Assembly: GCF_023806485.1 (NCBI RefSeq)
Contig: NZ_JAMSLR010000002.1
Span: 248,001-312,000, forward strand
DNA: 64,000 nucleotides
Direction: 5' to 3'
Source: Thermalbibacter longus
GTDB taxonomy: Bacteria; Chloroflexota; Chloroflexia; Thermomicrobiales; Thermomicrobiaceae
Part shown: positions 23,342 through 31,861 of the stretch, piece by piece
Position numbering within the stretch: the first letter of the stretch is position 1
Layout: every line of letters starts with the position of its first letter
Made by a program: the position numbers and the translations under genes
Notes under the pieces: generated by a model
What the model saw: the letters and a program-made list of their open reading frames with translations, nothing else
What the model was told of the DNA's origin: nothing
Database searches by the model: none

Positions 23342-24940
23342 TCACGCCTCGTAGACGGTCTCGCCACCGATGATGGTCTGGCTGACCCGGATCTCGCTCA
23401 GCCCCTCTGGGTCAACGACGCGGGGATCCTGCTCCAGGATGGCGAAGTCGGCCAGCATTCCGGGCCGGATCTGCCCCTTCACCTGCTCTTCGAAGGTCGC
23501 GTAGGCCCCGGCCACGGTATAGAGGGGGAGTGCTTCCTCCACGCTGATCGCCTCCTCCAGCGCGTAGGAGCGACCGCTCCCGGTCTTCTCGGTCACGGCT
23601 GCCTGGATGCACTTCAGCGGCTGGTACGACGACACGGGGCAGTCAGTAGAGAACACCAGCGTGATTCCGGCCTCGAGCAGGCTGCGGAACGGGTAGGTGA
23701 GCTGGATGCGATCCATGCCGAGATGCCGGATGAAGCCATCGCCGTACTCGGTGATGAAGATCGGCTGGCTCACGACCAGCACGCGCAGGGCCGCGATCCG
23801 CTCGATCAGATCGGGCCGCAGGATGCCACAGTGCTCGATCCGGTGCCGGTGGTCGGGCCGCGGCTCTCGCTCGAGCGCCTTCTGATAAGCGTCCAGCACC
23901 ATCTCGATGCCTCGATCGCCGATGGCGTGCACCGCCACCTGAAAGCCGGCGTGGTGGGCCTGCCAGACGTACTCCTCGAACTGCTCCTGGGGCATCATGG
24001 TCAGGCCGTAGTTGTCCGGCCGCGGGTCGTTGAGGAAGGGGCGGCTGACGGCGGCGGTGCGGCCGATGAGGCTACCGTCGATGAACAGCTTGATCGGCCC
24101 GATGCGCAGCCGGTTGTCCCCGAAGCCCTGCTTGATCCCCAGCGCGATTAGGTGGGGCAGCAGGTTCTCCCGGATCATCAGCGTGGTGCGCAGCTTGAGC
24201 GCGCCACGCTGGACCGCCCGCTGGTACGCCTCGATCTGGAGCGGTGAGTCGCTGCTGGCATCGGTGCTGGAGGTGATGCCGGCGGCGGCGTAGGCCTCGC
24301 TGCAGCGCCGGAGCGCCTGGATCATGTCCTCGACCGTGGGCTCCGGAATGACCGTGTAGACCAGCTCCTGGGCCGTCTCTTGCAGGAGGCCGGTTGGCTC
24401 GCCGTGCTCGTCTCGCACGATATGCCCGCCCTGGGGGTCGGGTGTCTCCCGCGTGACGCCAGCGAGCCTGAGCGCCAGCGAGTTCACGACGCACATGTGA
24501 CCCGAGCCGTTGACGATGATGACAGGGTGGTCGGGCGCGGCCTCGTCCAGATCCCAGCGGGTGGGGTGACGGCGCTCCTCGAGCTTATTGTCGTCGTAGC
24601 CCCGGCCCTGGATCCAGCTCCCGGGCGGGAGCTGCCGGGCACGCTCGGCCACACCCCGCTTGATCTCCTCGATCGAGCGCACAGCGGGGTATCCACAGGG
24701 CACGTGTCCTAAGGTGAGCCCGAAGCTGATCATGTGGTTGTGCGCCTCGTTGAACCCTGGAAGACAGGTGCGCCCGGCCAGGTCGAGCGTGCGGTAGCCG
24801 CGCGGCAGGGCGCTCGCGACCGACTCGCGATCGCCGGTCGCGACGATCCGCTCGCCGATGACGCCGACTGCCTCCACCTCAGGCTGCGCTGGGTTCATCG
24901 TCAGAATCGTGCCGTTGGTGATCAGGAAGGCATCTGCCAT
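23342..24940 (-). CDS. YtcJ-like metal-dependent amidohydrolase
   Basis: The protein has 532 residues, starting at MADAFLITNG; AGGAGA lies 8 bases upstream and a promoter further up, so the in-frame ATG at 25036 is rejected. It belongs to the amidohydrolase_3 (YtcJ/LAF3) branch. Metal-site elements are GFNEAHNH (strand 1), the KLFIDGSL segment, HAIGDRGI, HRIEHC and FSTDCPVSS. A C-terminal beta-sandwich ends with GMLADFAILEQDP. Such enzymes hydrolyse amides, N-formyl or cyclic ureide compounds; substrate cannot be assigned. The cupin gene follows at once. Its promoter is back-to-back with that of the membrane gene at 25261. Confidence 0.95.
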   Translation of the reverse strand: MADAFLITNGTILTMNPAQPEVEAVGVIGERIVATGDRESVASALPRGYRTLDLAGRTCLPGFNEAHNHMISFGLTLGHVPCGYPAVRSIEEIKRGVAERARQLPPGSWIQGRGYDDNKLEERRHPTRWDLDEAAPDHPVIIVNGSGHMCVVNSLALRLAGVTRETPDPQGGHIVRDEHGEPTGLLQETAQELVYTVIPEPTVEDMIQALRRCSEAYAAAGITSSTDASSDSPLQIEAYQRAVQRGALKLRTTLMIRENLLPHLIALGIKQGFGDNRLRIGPIKLFIDGSLIGRTAAVSRPFLNDPRPDNYGLTMMPQEQFEEYVWQAHHAGFQVAVHAIGDRGIEMVLDAYQKALEREPRPDHRHRIEHCGILRPDLIERIAALRVLVVSQPIFITEYGDGFIRHLGMDRIQLTYPFRSLLEAGITLVFSTDCPVSSYQPLKCIQAAVTEKTGSGRSYALEEAISVEEALPLYTVAGAYATFEEQVKGQIRPGMLADFAILEQDPRVVDPEGLSEIRVSQTIIGGETVYEA

Positions 24941-24995
24941 GTACTGTCTCCTGTTCCTCACAGCCCGCGCTGACCGGTCACCGACAGGCGATGGG

Positions 24996-25024
24996 ACGGT
25001 AGCACGGTTTGCCTGACGGCTCAA
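24996..25024 (-). promoter_or_regulatory. Predicted amidohydrolase promoter
   Basis: Minus strand: TTGAGC (25019-25024), 17 bases, TACCGT (24996-25001), about 55 bases before the ATG at 24940. It is divergent from the promoter at 25041. Confidence 0.58.
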
Positions 25025-25040
25025 GGCCCGGGGCACTCAC

Positions 25041-25069
25041 TTGACATATTTCTCCAGGCAGCGTAGACT
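25041..25069 (+). promoter_or_regulatory. Predicted promoter of the 25261 gene
   Basis: TTGACA (25041-25046), 17 bases, TAGACT (25064-25069). The transcript would have a leader of about 185 bases before the gene at 25261. The leader is GC-rich, and no riboswitch family was recognised in it. Confidence 0.62.
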
Positions 25070-25260
25070 GCCCATGCGCGGCATCATGGTTGCCGGCCAC
25101 CAGCAGGCGGGAGCACCGGATTGGATGAGGTGGCGTGGACGTGACCGGCAGCGCGGTGGAAGAGCCAGCCTGGCCCAGTCTCGCGGCGCCTCTCCGCGGT
25201 GCTCCTACTTCCGCGGCTGTCGAGCGAGCTGATCGACCTGGGTGAAGGGAGTGAATCAGG

Positions 25261-25572
25261 ATGCGCCATGAGGGAGAAGAGTTCATGCAGGCCATGCAGC
25301 AGCAGCGGCATGGCATGATCCAGGCTGAGAACGCGCTGGTGCGCACGCTCGAGCGACTGGGAGTGAGCAGCTCCGGACTCTATCTGGCCGGCATGCTCTC
25401 GATCCTGGTCAGCCTGGCGGAGTTCGTTACCGGCCTGTTCGGCGGCCAATTCACCAAGGGCCCGCGCTGGGAGCGGATGGGCGTGTTCGTTGGCCTTTGG
25501 GTCCCCACCTTCCTGATCCTCGGGAAGATCATGGAGGATCGGGAGCGCATGCGCGGCGAGCGCGTGGCGTAA
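25261..25572 (+). CDS. Small two-helix membrane protein
   Basis: The protein has 103 residues and starts with ATG after GAAGGGAG. The N-terminus is hydrophilic with repeated glutamines and methionines (FMQAMQQQRHGM). Two membrane helices follow: GLYLAGMLSILVSLAEFVTG and MGVFVGLWVPTFLILGK, then a charged tail (MEDRERMRGERVA). Its promoter is strong and divergent from the amidohydrolase promoter; otherwise it stands alone. I do not recognise the family. A role in membrane stress or as a small accessory subunit would be guesswork. Confidence 0.78.
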   Translation: MRHEGEEFMQAMQQQRHGMIQAENALVRTLERLGVSSSGLYLAGMLSILVSLAEFVTGLFGGQFTKGPRWERMGVFVGLWVPTFLILGKIMEDRERMRGERVA

Positions 25573-25890
25573 CCTTCGCGCGGGCGTTCCAGGCGAAACC
25601 GAGACCAGTGCGATCGTCGGGGCCAGGAGTGACCCTCCTGGCTCTCTGCATTACCGCTTGCCTCTTGCATCGTACAGTGCACCAGCGCCGGTGGAGCTGA
25701 CAGGAGCCACACGATCCCTGTGTACACCGGCGCTCGACTCCTGTCCTGCGCGAACGTGGCTCCACTGCAGGCCCACGGCGAGGTCCCGAAGCCAGTTCCC
25801 AGCAGCTCACGCCGGGCTAGCTCCACACTGCGCGACGGGTTACGATCAGCGCGGGCGGACGCGCAGCGCACCGGAGGGAGGGTATCCCGC
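25573..25890. other. Intergenic, no gene seen
   Basis: About 320 bases between the small membrane gene and the 25891 gene. An upstream in-frame ATG at 25720 could lengthen the next gene, but the extra residues are low-complexity and lack a ribosome site. No repeat or RNA was recognised. Confidence 0.4.
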
Positions 25891-26325
25891 GTGGCCGAAG
25901 AGACCACCGAGCAGTGGCCGTTTCCGCGCTCCTACCTCAAGCTCTGCCAGGGCTTCGCCCGCTCGCTGACGAGCCAGCTCGATCCCGAGCCTGGCGACTG
26001 GCTATGGGGGCCAGCGAACGGGGTAGAGATCGTGACTATGCCCCCGCAGGGGCGCAGCCCGGAGCAGGTGCTGCTCCCGCGCCTCGAGCGTCTGCTGCGC
26101 CTGCTCCAGGAAGAGGCGCCGGTGTTCGTGCTGGACTACAACCAGGGGGACTATGCCTGCCTCGCCTTCGACGAGGCCGGGCGATCGCTCGCCAACGTGG
26201 TGGCGCCGTACCCGGCGGAGGCCGTTCTGCGCGCGATCTTGTTCATCCGGGCGGAACGTGCCGCAAACGTCACGCGTTCCTCGACGCACGACCGGAACGG
26301 TGGACGAGATGCTATGATGCAGTAG
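25891..26325 (+). CDS. Conserved-looking hypothetical protein
   Basis: The protein has 144 residues and starts with GTG at 25891, 8 bases after GGAGGGAGGG (25873-25882), a strong site that decides the start. It is soluble with no signal peptide: YLKLCQGFARSLTSQLDPEPGDW, then VEIVTMPPQGRSPEQVLLPRLERLLRLLQEE, FVLDYNQGDYACLAFDEAGRS and AVLRAILFIRAER. The alternation of helix and strand suggests a compact alpha/beta domain. It ends 48 bases before the ureohydrolase gene on the same strand, so co-expression is possible. No family was recognised. Confidence 0.7.
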   Translation: MAEETTEQWPFPRSYLKLCQGFARSLTSQLDPEPGDWLWGPANGVEIVTMPPQGRSPEQVLLPRLERLLRLLQEEAPVFVLDYNQGDYACLAFDEAGRSLANVVAPYPAEAVLRAILFIRAERAANVTRSSTHDRNGGRDAMMQ

Positions 26326-26373
26326 ACGACAGGCCGTAGAGCAAATCTTTGCAATAGGTGCGAGGAGGGGTCA

Positions 26374-27543
26374 ATGGCTCCCGAGGATCCGATCAGGCGC
26401 GAGGATCTCCGCGGCACCTGGGCCATGGAGCATGCGGACGATATCCCACCTGCACGACGGAAAGAGCTGACCCGGCTCGCGCTCGAGCACGGGCTGGAAT
26501 CGGCTGAGTCGATCCGCGATCGAGAGATCCCGCTCTTCAACCGGGGGCAATGGGGTTTCTCGAACAGCGGCACGTTCTTGCGCGTCCCGTTCCTCCACGA
26601 TATGCGCGAGCTCGGCGGGCAGGACGTCGCGTTCGTCGGTGTGCCGCTCGACACCGGTACGACCTTCCGCTCGGGGACTCGCTGGGGGCCGGAGGCGATG
26701 CGCCGCATCTCCTCGCTCAGCGGCGGGTCGAACCTGGTGCTCGGCGTCGACCTCGTAGAGTCGCTGACGATGGTCGATGTCGGCGATGTCTCGGTGATTC
26801 CCGCCAACATCGAGAAGAGCTTCGACCAGATCGACCGAGCGATCGGCTATATCATCGAGCGCGGCGTCTTCCCGGTCGTGCTCGGCGGAGACCACTCGAT
26901 CGGCTATCCCGACATCCGGGGCCTCGCGCGCTACATCGACGGCAATGTGGGGATCATCCATTTCGACCGCCACAGCGATCTCAGCGAGTACAACATGGAC
27001 GAGCGGATGCACGGCACCCCGTTCTTCCATGCGACGAACATCCCGAACGCGCCGCCTACTAACCTCGTCCAGATCGGGATCGGCGGCTGGACGAGCTCGC
27101 GCGACGGGCTACGCAATGCCCGCGAGCGCAGGGCGACAGTGATCACCATCGACGACGTCGATCGCTACGGGATCGAGCGGGTCTGCGAGTACGCGCTGGA
27201 GATCGCCTGGAAGAACGCGCGCTGCGTCTATCTGAGCTTCGATATCGACTGCATGGATCCGGCATTCGCGCCGGGGACCGGGACGCCCGAGCCAGGCGGC
27301 TTGCTGCCGCGCGAGGTGTTCCAGATGCTGCGGCTGATCGCCCGCGAGGGGCTGGCCGGGATGGAGGTCGTGGAGGTCTCGCCTCCCTACGATGTGGCCG
27401 ATGTGACCTCGCTGCTCGGCACCCGGGTGATCATGGAGGTTCTCGGCACGCTGGTGCTCAACCGCAAGCTGGGGCGGATCCCGCAGCGCGACGAGGCGCC
27501 GGGCGAGCCGTCTGCCGGCAGCGCGGAGGCGGATCGCGGGTAG
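26374..27543 (+). CDS. Ureohydrolase (arginase/agmatinase fold), guanidine-hydrolase-like
   Basis: This 389-residue protein is longer than typical agmatinases (~300) because of an N-terminal extension of ~60 residues. The binuclear metal site is intact: His174 in GGDHS, Asp198-His200-Asp202 in HFDRHSD and Asp290/Asp292 in SFDIDCMD. The DRHxD form, instead of the usual DAHxD, followed by MDERMHGTPFFHATN, is a feature I associate with the subgroup containing the nickel-dependent guanidine hydrolase of Synechocystis (Sll1077, similar length). The reaction would be release of urea from a guanidino compound. Subgroup placement is an inference from memory; agmatinase or guanidinobutyrase are the alternatives. 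No guanidine riboswitch was found upstream. A GAGGAGGGG ribosome site precedes the ATG. Confidence 0.92.
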   Translation: MAPEDPIRREDLRGTWAMEHADDIPPARRKELTRLALEHGLESAESIRDREIPLFNRGQWGFSNSGTFLRVPFLHDMRELGGQDVAFVGVPLDTGTTFRSGTRWGPEAMRRISSLSGGSNLVLGVDLVESLTMVDVGDVSVIPANIEKSFDQIDRAIGYIIERGVFPVVLGGDHSIGYPDIRGLARYIDGNVGIIHFDRHSDLSEYNMDERMHGTPFFHATNIPNAPPTNLVQIGIGGWTSSRDGLRNARERRATVITIDDVDRYGIERVCEYALEIAWKNARCVYLSFDIDCMDPAFAPGTGTPEPGGLLPREVFQMLRLIAREGLAGMEVVEVSPPYDVADVTSLLGTRVIMEVLGTLVLNRKLGRIPQRDEAPGEPSAGSAEADRG

Positions 27544-27566
27544 CCTGCCGGGTCAGGACCGGTGCC

Positions 27567-28499
27567 CTATCCTGGCGCGATACCGGGGGTACTCGCCGCG
27601 GAAGCTGGCCGGTGTAGCAGCGAGGCGAGCCCGCCGATCCGTAGCGCCAGGACGATCGCTACTGCGAGGGGAATCCAGCCCAGCGGGCTGTAGATGACGC
27701 CTCCTACTGCCGGGTCGACGCCGTGCAGGAGCAGCAATGGTAACCCGCCGATCGCGTTGAGCGAGGCATGCGCGATCGTCGGCGCCAGGACGCTGTCCGA
27801 GGCGAGCTGGAGCCAGCTCAGCAGCACGCCCGCCAGCGTGCAGAAGACAATGAAGAGCGGCACGCCGAGCAGATTGTGGCCCGGGTAGTTGTAGCCGATC
27901 AGGTAGATCAGTGGCGCGTGCCACAACCCCCAGATCGCTCCGTGCACGAGCAGACCGGGCCAGGGGCCGAGTACCGTCAGTAGTCGGGGAAGCAGATAGC
28001 CGCGCCAGCCGAACTCCTCCCCGAAGGCGAAGACACTGTTGATCGGCACGGCGAGCGTCGAGGCCAGGAGAGCCTGCATCAGCAGGACGGCGGCTGGAGG
28101 GAGAGGGAACACCTGCCCGCTCTGGCTCGGCGCCTCGCGGAGCGTCTCGAGGTTCCAGTCGATCGGGTACAGCGGCAGGCTGACGGCGATCGCCGAGAGC
28201 GTCAGCACCGGGGGCCCGAGCCAGGCAAACAGAATGTAGCGCCCGCGCGGCCAGCGCAGTCCCGCGTCGGCGAAGCCGCTGCGCTCGACCCAGCGGCGCG
28301 CCACGAACGCCCCGACGGCCGGTGGCCACATCAGCGCGGCAGCGCTCACCAGCATGGCCGTGCCGGTCAGTATTGCGGGGAGGTCAGCCAGGGCGCGCTG
28401 AGCCGATACGAAGGCTATCTGGGCGGCCCAGGCGAGCCCGAACGCCAGAGCCAGGTAGACGGTTACTCCTCGCCAGGCGACGGGTGGCCGGCCGGTCAT
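27567..28499 (-). CDS. CPBP family intramembrane metalloprotease
   Basis: The protein has 310 residues, starting at the ATG at 28499, which overlaps the upstream stop (ATGA). It belongs to the CPBP/Abi (Rce1-like) family of membrane-embedded glutamate proteases. The motifs are complete: Glu161-Glu162 with Arg166 in FGEEFGWRGYLLP, His194 in GLWHAP and His244 in TIAHASLNA. About eight transmembrane helices are visible. Bacterial members process membrane peptides, including bacteriocin-related ones, or confer immunity; no bacteriocin gene is seen here. It is translationally coupled to the small membrane protein before it. The 3' end converges on the ureohydrolase gene. Confidence 0.92.
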   Translation of the reverse strand: MTGRPPVAWRGVTVYLALAFGLAWAAQIAFVSAQRALADLPAILTGTAMLVSAAALMWPPAVGAFVARRWVERSGFADAGLRWPRGRYILFAWLGPPVLTLSAIAVSLPLYPIDWNLETLREAPSQSGQVFPLPPAAVLLMQALLASTLAVPINSVFAFGEEFGWRGYLLPRLLTVLGPWPGLLVHGAIWGLWHAPLIYLIGYNYPGHNLLGVPLFIVFCTLAGVLLSWLQLASDSVLAPTIAHASLNAIGGLPLLLLHGVDPAVGGVIYSPLGWIPLAVAIVLALRIGGLASLLHRPASAASTPGIAPG

Positions 28500-28681
28500 C
28501 GCTGCCGGCTGCGCGTGAGCATGCCAGGCACGATCACGACGAACCAGGCTGCCCCCGCGCCGAGGATCGGCAGCAACTGGCCAAACAGCGGCGTGCCGCG
28601 CAGGATAAGCGCGGACGCTGCCAGGATGGCCGCCCACACAACCACAGCGCTGGCCAGGTACACGGACGTGGTTCGGCTCAT
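28496..28681 (-). CDS. Small two-helix membrane protein coupled to the CPBP protease
   Basis: The protein has 61 residues, starting at MSRTTSVYLA (ATG 28681), with GGGAG 4-8 bases upstream. Two membrane helices, VYLASAVVVWAAILAASALIL and LLPILGAGAAWFVVIVPGML, leave short polar ends. Its last codons overlap the protease start by 4 bases, so the two are made together; it may be the partner or a substrate of the protease. It is too small for family assignment. Confidence 0.8.
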   Translation of the reverse strand: MSRTTSVYLASAVVVWAAILAASALILRGTPLFGQLLPILGAGAAWFVVIVPGMLTRSRQR

Positions 28682-28764
28682 GATGCTCCCTTTCCGACCG
28701 TTCGCTCTGACGTGGTGGCCGGCCGCGAGGGGCCGGGATCGAACCGCCGCAATTCTATCGGGTT

Positions 28765-30822
28765 TCAGAGGCCTGGCCTTGCTCGCCACTCCGGGCTGAG
28801 CCCGGCCTCGCGCAGGAGCTGGCGAATGCGCCGGAGAACGGCATCGGGCTGGGCCCGCTCGGGTAGCTCCACCAGCAGCCGCTCGCTGGCGACCAGCTCG
28901 ACCATGAACCCGGCCTGAGCGAGCTTCTCGCGTGCCTGCTCGAGCTGGTCCGGCTCAGCCGCCCTGACGACCAGGGCATGCGCGAGCCAGGCGGGGCGGT
29001 GCTCCGTCATCCACCGCTGGAGTCGCTGTGCCAGCTCGCCGGGTGGCGGTTCGCCGAGCTGCGCTTCGAGATAGCGCAGGATCTGGCTGAGCTGCAGCCC
29101 GCTGCGCAGCGCTCGCAGCAGGCTACTTCGCGTGACCCGGTAGCGCGCCGGCGGGCCGAGCTCCGCCAGATCGGCAAAGGCGGAGAGTGCCCAGACGAGA
29201 GCTGGCGACGGGTGGATGACGGCGATCCAGCCGTCCTCGTCGGCTGCGATCGCTGGGCCGGTGCGGTGCGGTGAGGGGGGCGCGCCGTGCAGCCCGAGCA
29301 GCCAGGCGCCAGCATCGGTCAGCCTGACGACGACCGCTCCGTCGGCATCACGGCCGTACTCCACGATCCCCAGCCAGCGGCCGGCACTCCCGAGCGTGGC
29401 CGCGATGACCTGCTCCAGTGCCTCTGCCCGGTCACGATCCGTCCAGGCTGCACGCGGATGCTCCGAGAACGGGCTCCGCCCGGAGCTAGCCATCTGCGCG
29501 CTCAAGCGGGTGACTACAGTTTCCAGCACGTACCACTGCTCGCTCCGCAGTTCGCGGAGGCCGGTGAGCAGGCGCGCGCGCAGGGCCGGCCAGTCGATGC
29601 CCAGCCCGGTGATCAGGGCCTCGTGGTGGCCTTCGGGCCAGCCCGGCAGGCGACGCCAGGCGCGGAGCAACCGGCGCCCCTGCTCGGGGAACGGGAAGCG
29701 AAGCCAGGAGCGGATCCGCTCGCGTGGGGCCGGCGCGCCGTCACCGTCGATCAGCCCGAGGCCCACGGCGAGCGCTCCGAGGAGCGCGAAGTAGGCCGGC
29801 GGCGCCTGGCCTGGCCGGCCGATCCACAGCCGGCCGTCCACCCGCCGGAGAACCGCCGTCGGTGGAAGTTCCTCGTCCGGGCGCCAGCGACCCCCGGCAA
29901 CTATGAGCGCGCGCAGGACGGTGAGCAGATCCCAGGCGATCGCCCAGGGGTAGGCGAGTGGAGAGGTGGTCACGGCCTCCGACGTCGCCAGAGCCGGCAG
30001 CGGGCGCGATTGTGGCTGGGCTGGCTGTCGGAGCGCGCTGGGGACGAGTAGCAACAGTCTTCCCTGGGCGTCGTAACCGCGCCACAGGACGCCGAGCTGT
30101 GCCAATTCGCGGACCGCTCGCCGGTATTCGCCGAAGGAGGTCCCCGTCTCCGACTGGGCCTCGCCGGCCGGTGCTGGCCTGGATTTCGTGTTCAGCCAGC
30201 CCCAGAGCCGCGCGGCGGACGGAGACAAGGCATCGAGCTTCTCAGCCAGCCAGCGCCGGTCCTGCAACCGCTGCACCGCGAAGCGAAGCGCTTCCTGGCG
30301 CTGCGTCACGGCCGGCAGGACAGTCATGCCCAGGTGCTCGGCCAGCTCCAGCAGCTCGACGTCCTCCAATCGCTCGAGGAACCACGCGAGCGGCTCGTCC
30401 CCAGTGGGCGGGTGGGATCGCTCGTGATCGAGTCTCGATAAGGTATGAGCGATCTCGGTTGGCACGTAGAAGTGCAGTTTGGGGTCGTCCGGCTCCTGGC
30501 TCCGCTCCGTGGCGATCAAGCCGATGCGGTACAGGCGACGCAGCGAGGGCAACACCGCGTGCGCGTCCAGCCCGAGCGCCGCTGCCAGCGACTCCAGGTC
30601 GAGCGGCCGCGGCGCCTTGACCAGCGTGCCGAGCACCTGCTGCTCGCGAGGTGAGATCCGTTCCCAGGCCAGCGCCAGGCTCCAGGCATCGGTCAGCACC
30701 GGGTAAAGCTGGCCGGCCTCCCGGTGCGGGTCGATCCCCTGCAGCGGAACCTCCCAGAACTGGGCGACGCTGGACAGGCTCTGTGGCGAGCGCTCGATTA
30801 AGCGGCCCAGCAAGTTGCGCAT
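28765..30822 (-). CDS. Helicase-associated domain protein (Helicase_C_3-like)
   Basis: This 685-residue soluble protein resembles the 'helicase C-terminal domain-containing' proteins found as free-standing genes in Actinomycetota and Chloroflexota, often near XPB-type helicases. The N-terminal third has winged-helix text (ISPREQQVLGTLVKAPRPLDLESLAAALGL). The hallmark lies after residue ~520: AVIHPSPALVWALSAFADLAELG, then YRVTRSSLLRALRSGLQLSQILRYLEAQL. A short alpha/beta module ends the protein (HALVVRAAEPDQLEQARE, VELVASERLLVELPE). No Walker motifs are present, so it is not itself an ATPase. No XPB gene is in the window. A role in DNA repair or transcription is inferred only from the family. 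Confidence 0.86.
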   Translation of the reverse strand: MRNLLGRLIERSPQSLSSVAQFWEVPLQGIDPHREAGQLYPVLTDAWSLALAWERISPREQQVLGTLVKAPRPLDLESLAAALGLDAHAVLPSLRRLYRIGLIATERSQEPDDPKLHFYVPTEIAHTLSRLDHERSHPPTGDEPLAWFLERLEDVELLELAEHLGMTVLPAVTQRQEALRFAVQRLQDRRWLAEKLDALSPSAARLWGWLNTKSRPAPAGEAQSETGTSFGEYRRAVRELAQLGVLWRGYDAQGRLLLLVPSALRQPAQPQSRPLPALATSEAVTTSPLAYPWAIAWDLLTVLRALIVAGGRWRPDEELPPTAVLRRVDGRLWIGRPGQAPPAYFALLGALAVGLGLIDGDGAPAPRERIRSWLRFPFPEQGRRLLRAWRRLPGWPEGHHEALITGLGIDWPALRARLLTGLRELRSEQWYVLETVVTRLSAQMASSGRSPFSEHPRAAWTDRDRAEALEQVIAATLGSAGRWLGIVEYGRDADGAVVVRLTDAGAWLLGLHGAPPSPHRTGPAIAADEDGWIAVIHPSPALVWALSAFADLAELGPPARYRVTRSSLLRALRSGLQLSQILRYLEAQLGEPPPGELAQRLQRWMTEHRPAWLAHALVVRAAEPDQLEQAREKLAQAGFMVELVASERLLVELPERAQPDAVLRRIRQLLREAGLSPEWRARPGL

Positions 30823-30895
30823 GGCTGCTCCACGGTGGTACCGGTATCCGTAGCAGAACTATAGCGGTCGTACGCGGGCTGGGAAAGGGTCGCGA

Positions 30896-31777
30896 TCAGC
30901 CGCCGAGTTGGAGAGCCAGCTCGGCCAGACCCGCGGACAGAATCGTCTCGTCGCGGACGAGCGCGCCGAAATGGATTGCGTGCAGCGGGATCGCGCGGGC
31001 GAGCGCCTGACTTCGGTGGAGCAGGCCAGGATCGTCCCGGCCGTAGGTCGCGAGCATCGCCGCGACGATCTCCTCAGGGAAGCCAGCGAAGTCGATGGCG
31101 GGGTCGCCGATGCAGGCGTCGCCGAAGTCGATGACACCGGTCACCTCGCCGGTTGCCGGGTCGATTAATACGTGGTCGGGGTTGAGATCGGCGTGCACGA
31201 TGGCGGGAGTGAATCGCCGCGAGCGCGGGTCGTTCCGGTATTCGGCCCAGAACGCCTGGAGCCGCCGAGCGGGCTCTTCCCCGAGCGCTCGCTCGACGAT
31301 CGGCAGCGTGTCTTGGGCGAGTTGCCAATGTCGCTCGACCCAGGCTTCCGGAGCGTAGAAGACCGCCGCGCAGCGGTCGGCCAGCTCGACTGGCGCGTCG
31401 TGGAGCGCGCGCACGAAGGCCCCGAGCGCGCGCCCGATCTGTTCCAGGCAGAGGCTACTGGCCGGCATATCAGCCATCGGCCTGCCGGGCAGGGCACGGT
31501 AGCCGACGAAGCGCCAGGGGTAGCCGGGCAGTGGCCCAGCGACGAAGTCGAACCGCGGGATCGGCAGAGGCAAGCGTGGCGTAAGGCTCGGCAAGAGGCA
31601 GCGCTCGACCTCGATCGCCCGCGCGACGTCGGCACGGCGAGGGAACCGGAATACCAGCTCGCCGTTGACGAGCACGGTCGTGCTGTCCCAGCCGGCGCCG
31701 AGGAAGACGATGCTCCGAATGTCCAGTTCCGGGAACGCCGCCTCGATGAGTTGGCGAAAGCGTACCGTCTCTTCCAC
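30896..31777 (-). CDS. Aminoglycoside-phosphotransferase-fold kinase
   Basis: This 293-residue kinase-like protein is of the APH family. The catalytic loop is His195-Ala-Asp197 (IVHADLNPDHVLID) and the metal-binding Asp217 lies in GVIDFGDACIGDPAIDFA, both canonical. The N-lobe shows GWDSTTVLVNGELVFRFP with a plausible ATP-binding strand. Enzymes of this fold phosphorylate aminoglycosides, homoserine, choline or other small alcohols; the sequence does not identify the acceptor. It is transcribed alone and divergently from the gene at 31862. Confidence 0.9.
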   Translation of the reverse strand: MEETVRFRQLIEAAFPELDIRSIVFLGAGWDSTTVLVNGELVFRFPRRADVARAIEVERCLLPSLTPRLPLPIPRFDFVAGPLPGYPWRFVGYRALPGRPMADMPASSLCLEQIGRALGAFVRALHDAPVELADRCAAVFYAPEAWVERHWQLAQDTLPIVERALGEEPARRLQAFWAEYRNDPRSRRFTPAIVHADLNPDHVLIDPATGEVTGVIDFGDACIGDPAIDFAGFPEEIVAAMLATYGRDDPGLLHRSQALARAIPLHAIHFGALVRDETILSAGLAELALQLGG

Positions 31778-31861
31778 CTGTCCTCCTCTTCTCAGGATGC
31801 TATTCTGGCAGCCGGGCCGGTGTGGCTCACAGGAGCAGCGCTTGCACGATCTGGTTCACCC

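Noticed and set aside
25077-25260. Cobalamin-riboswitch-like text (GAGCCAGCCTGGCCC) in the leader of the 25261 gene
   Set aside because: The box resembles, but does not match, the B12-box core, and the other conserved elements are missing.
26326-26373. Guanidine riboswitch upstream of the ureohydrolase
   Set aside because: Only 48 bases separate it from the previous gene and none of the conserved guanidine-riboswitch motifs were recognised there or further upstream.
31172-31861. N-terminal extension of the 31862 gene
   Set aside because: The 230 extra codons run antisense through the APH-type kinase gene, whose catalytic motifs are unambiguous.
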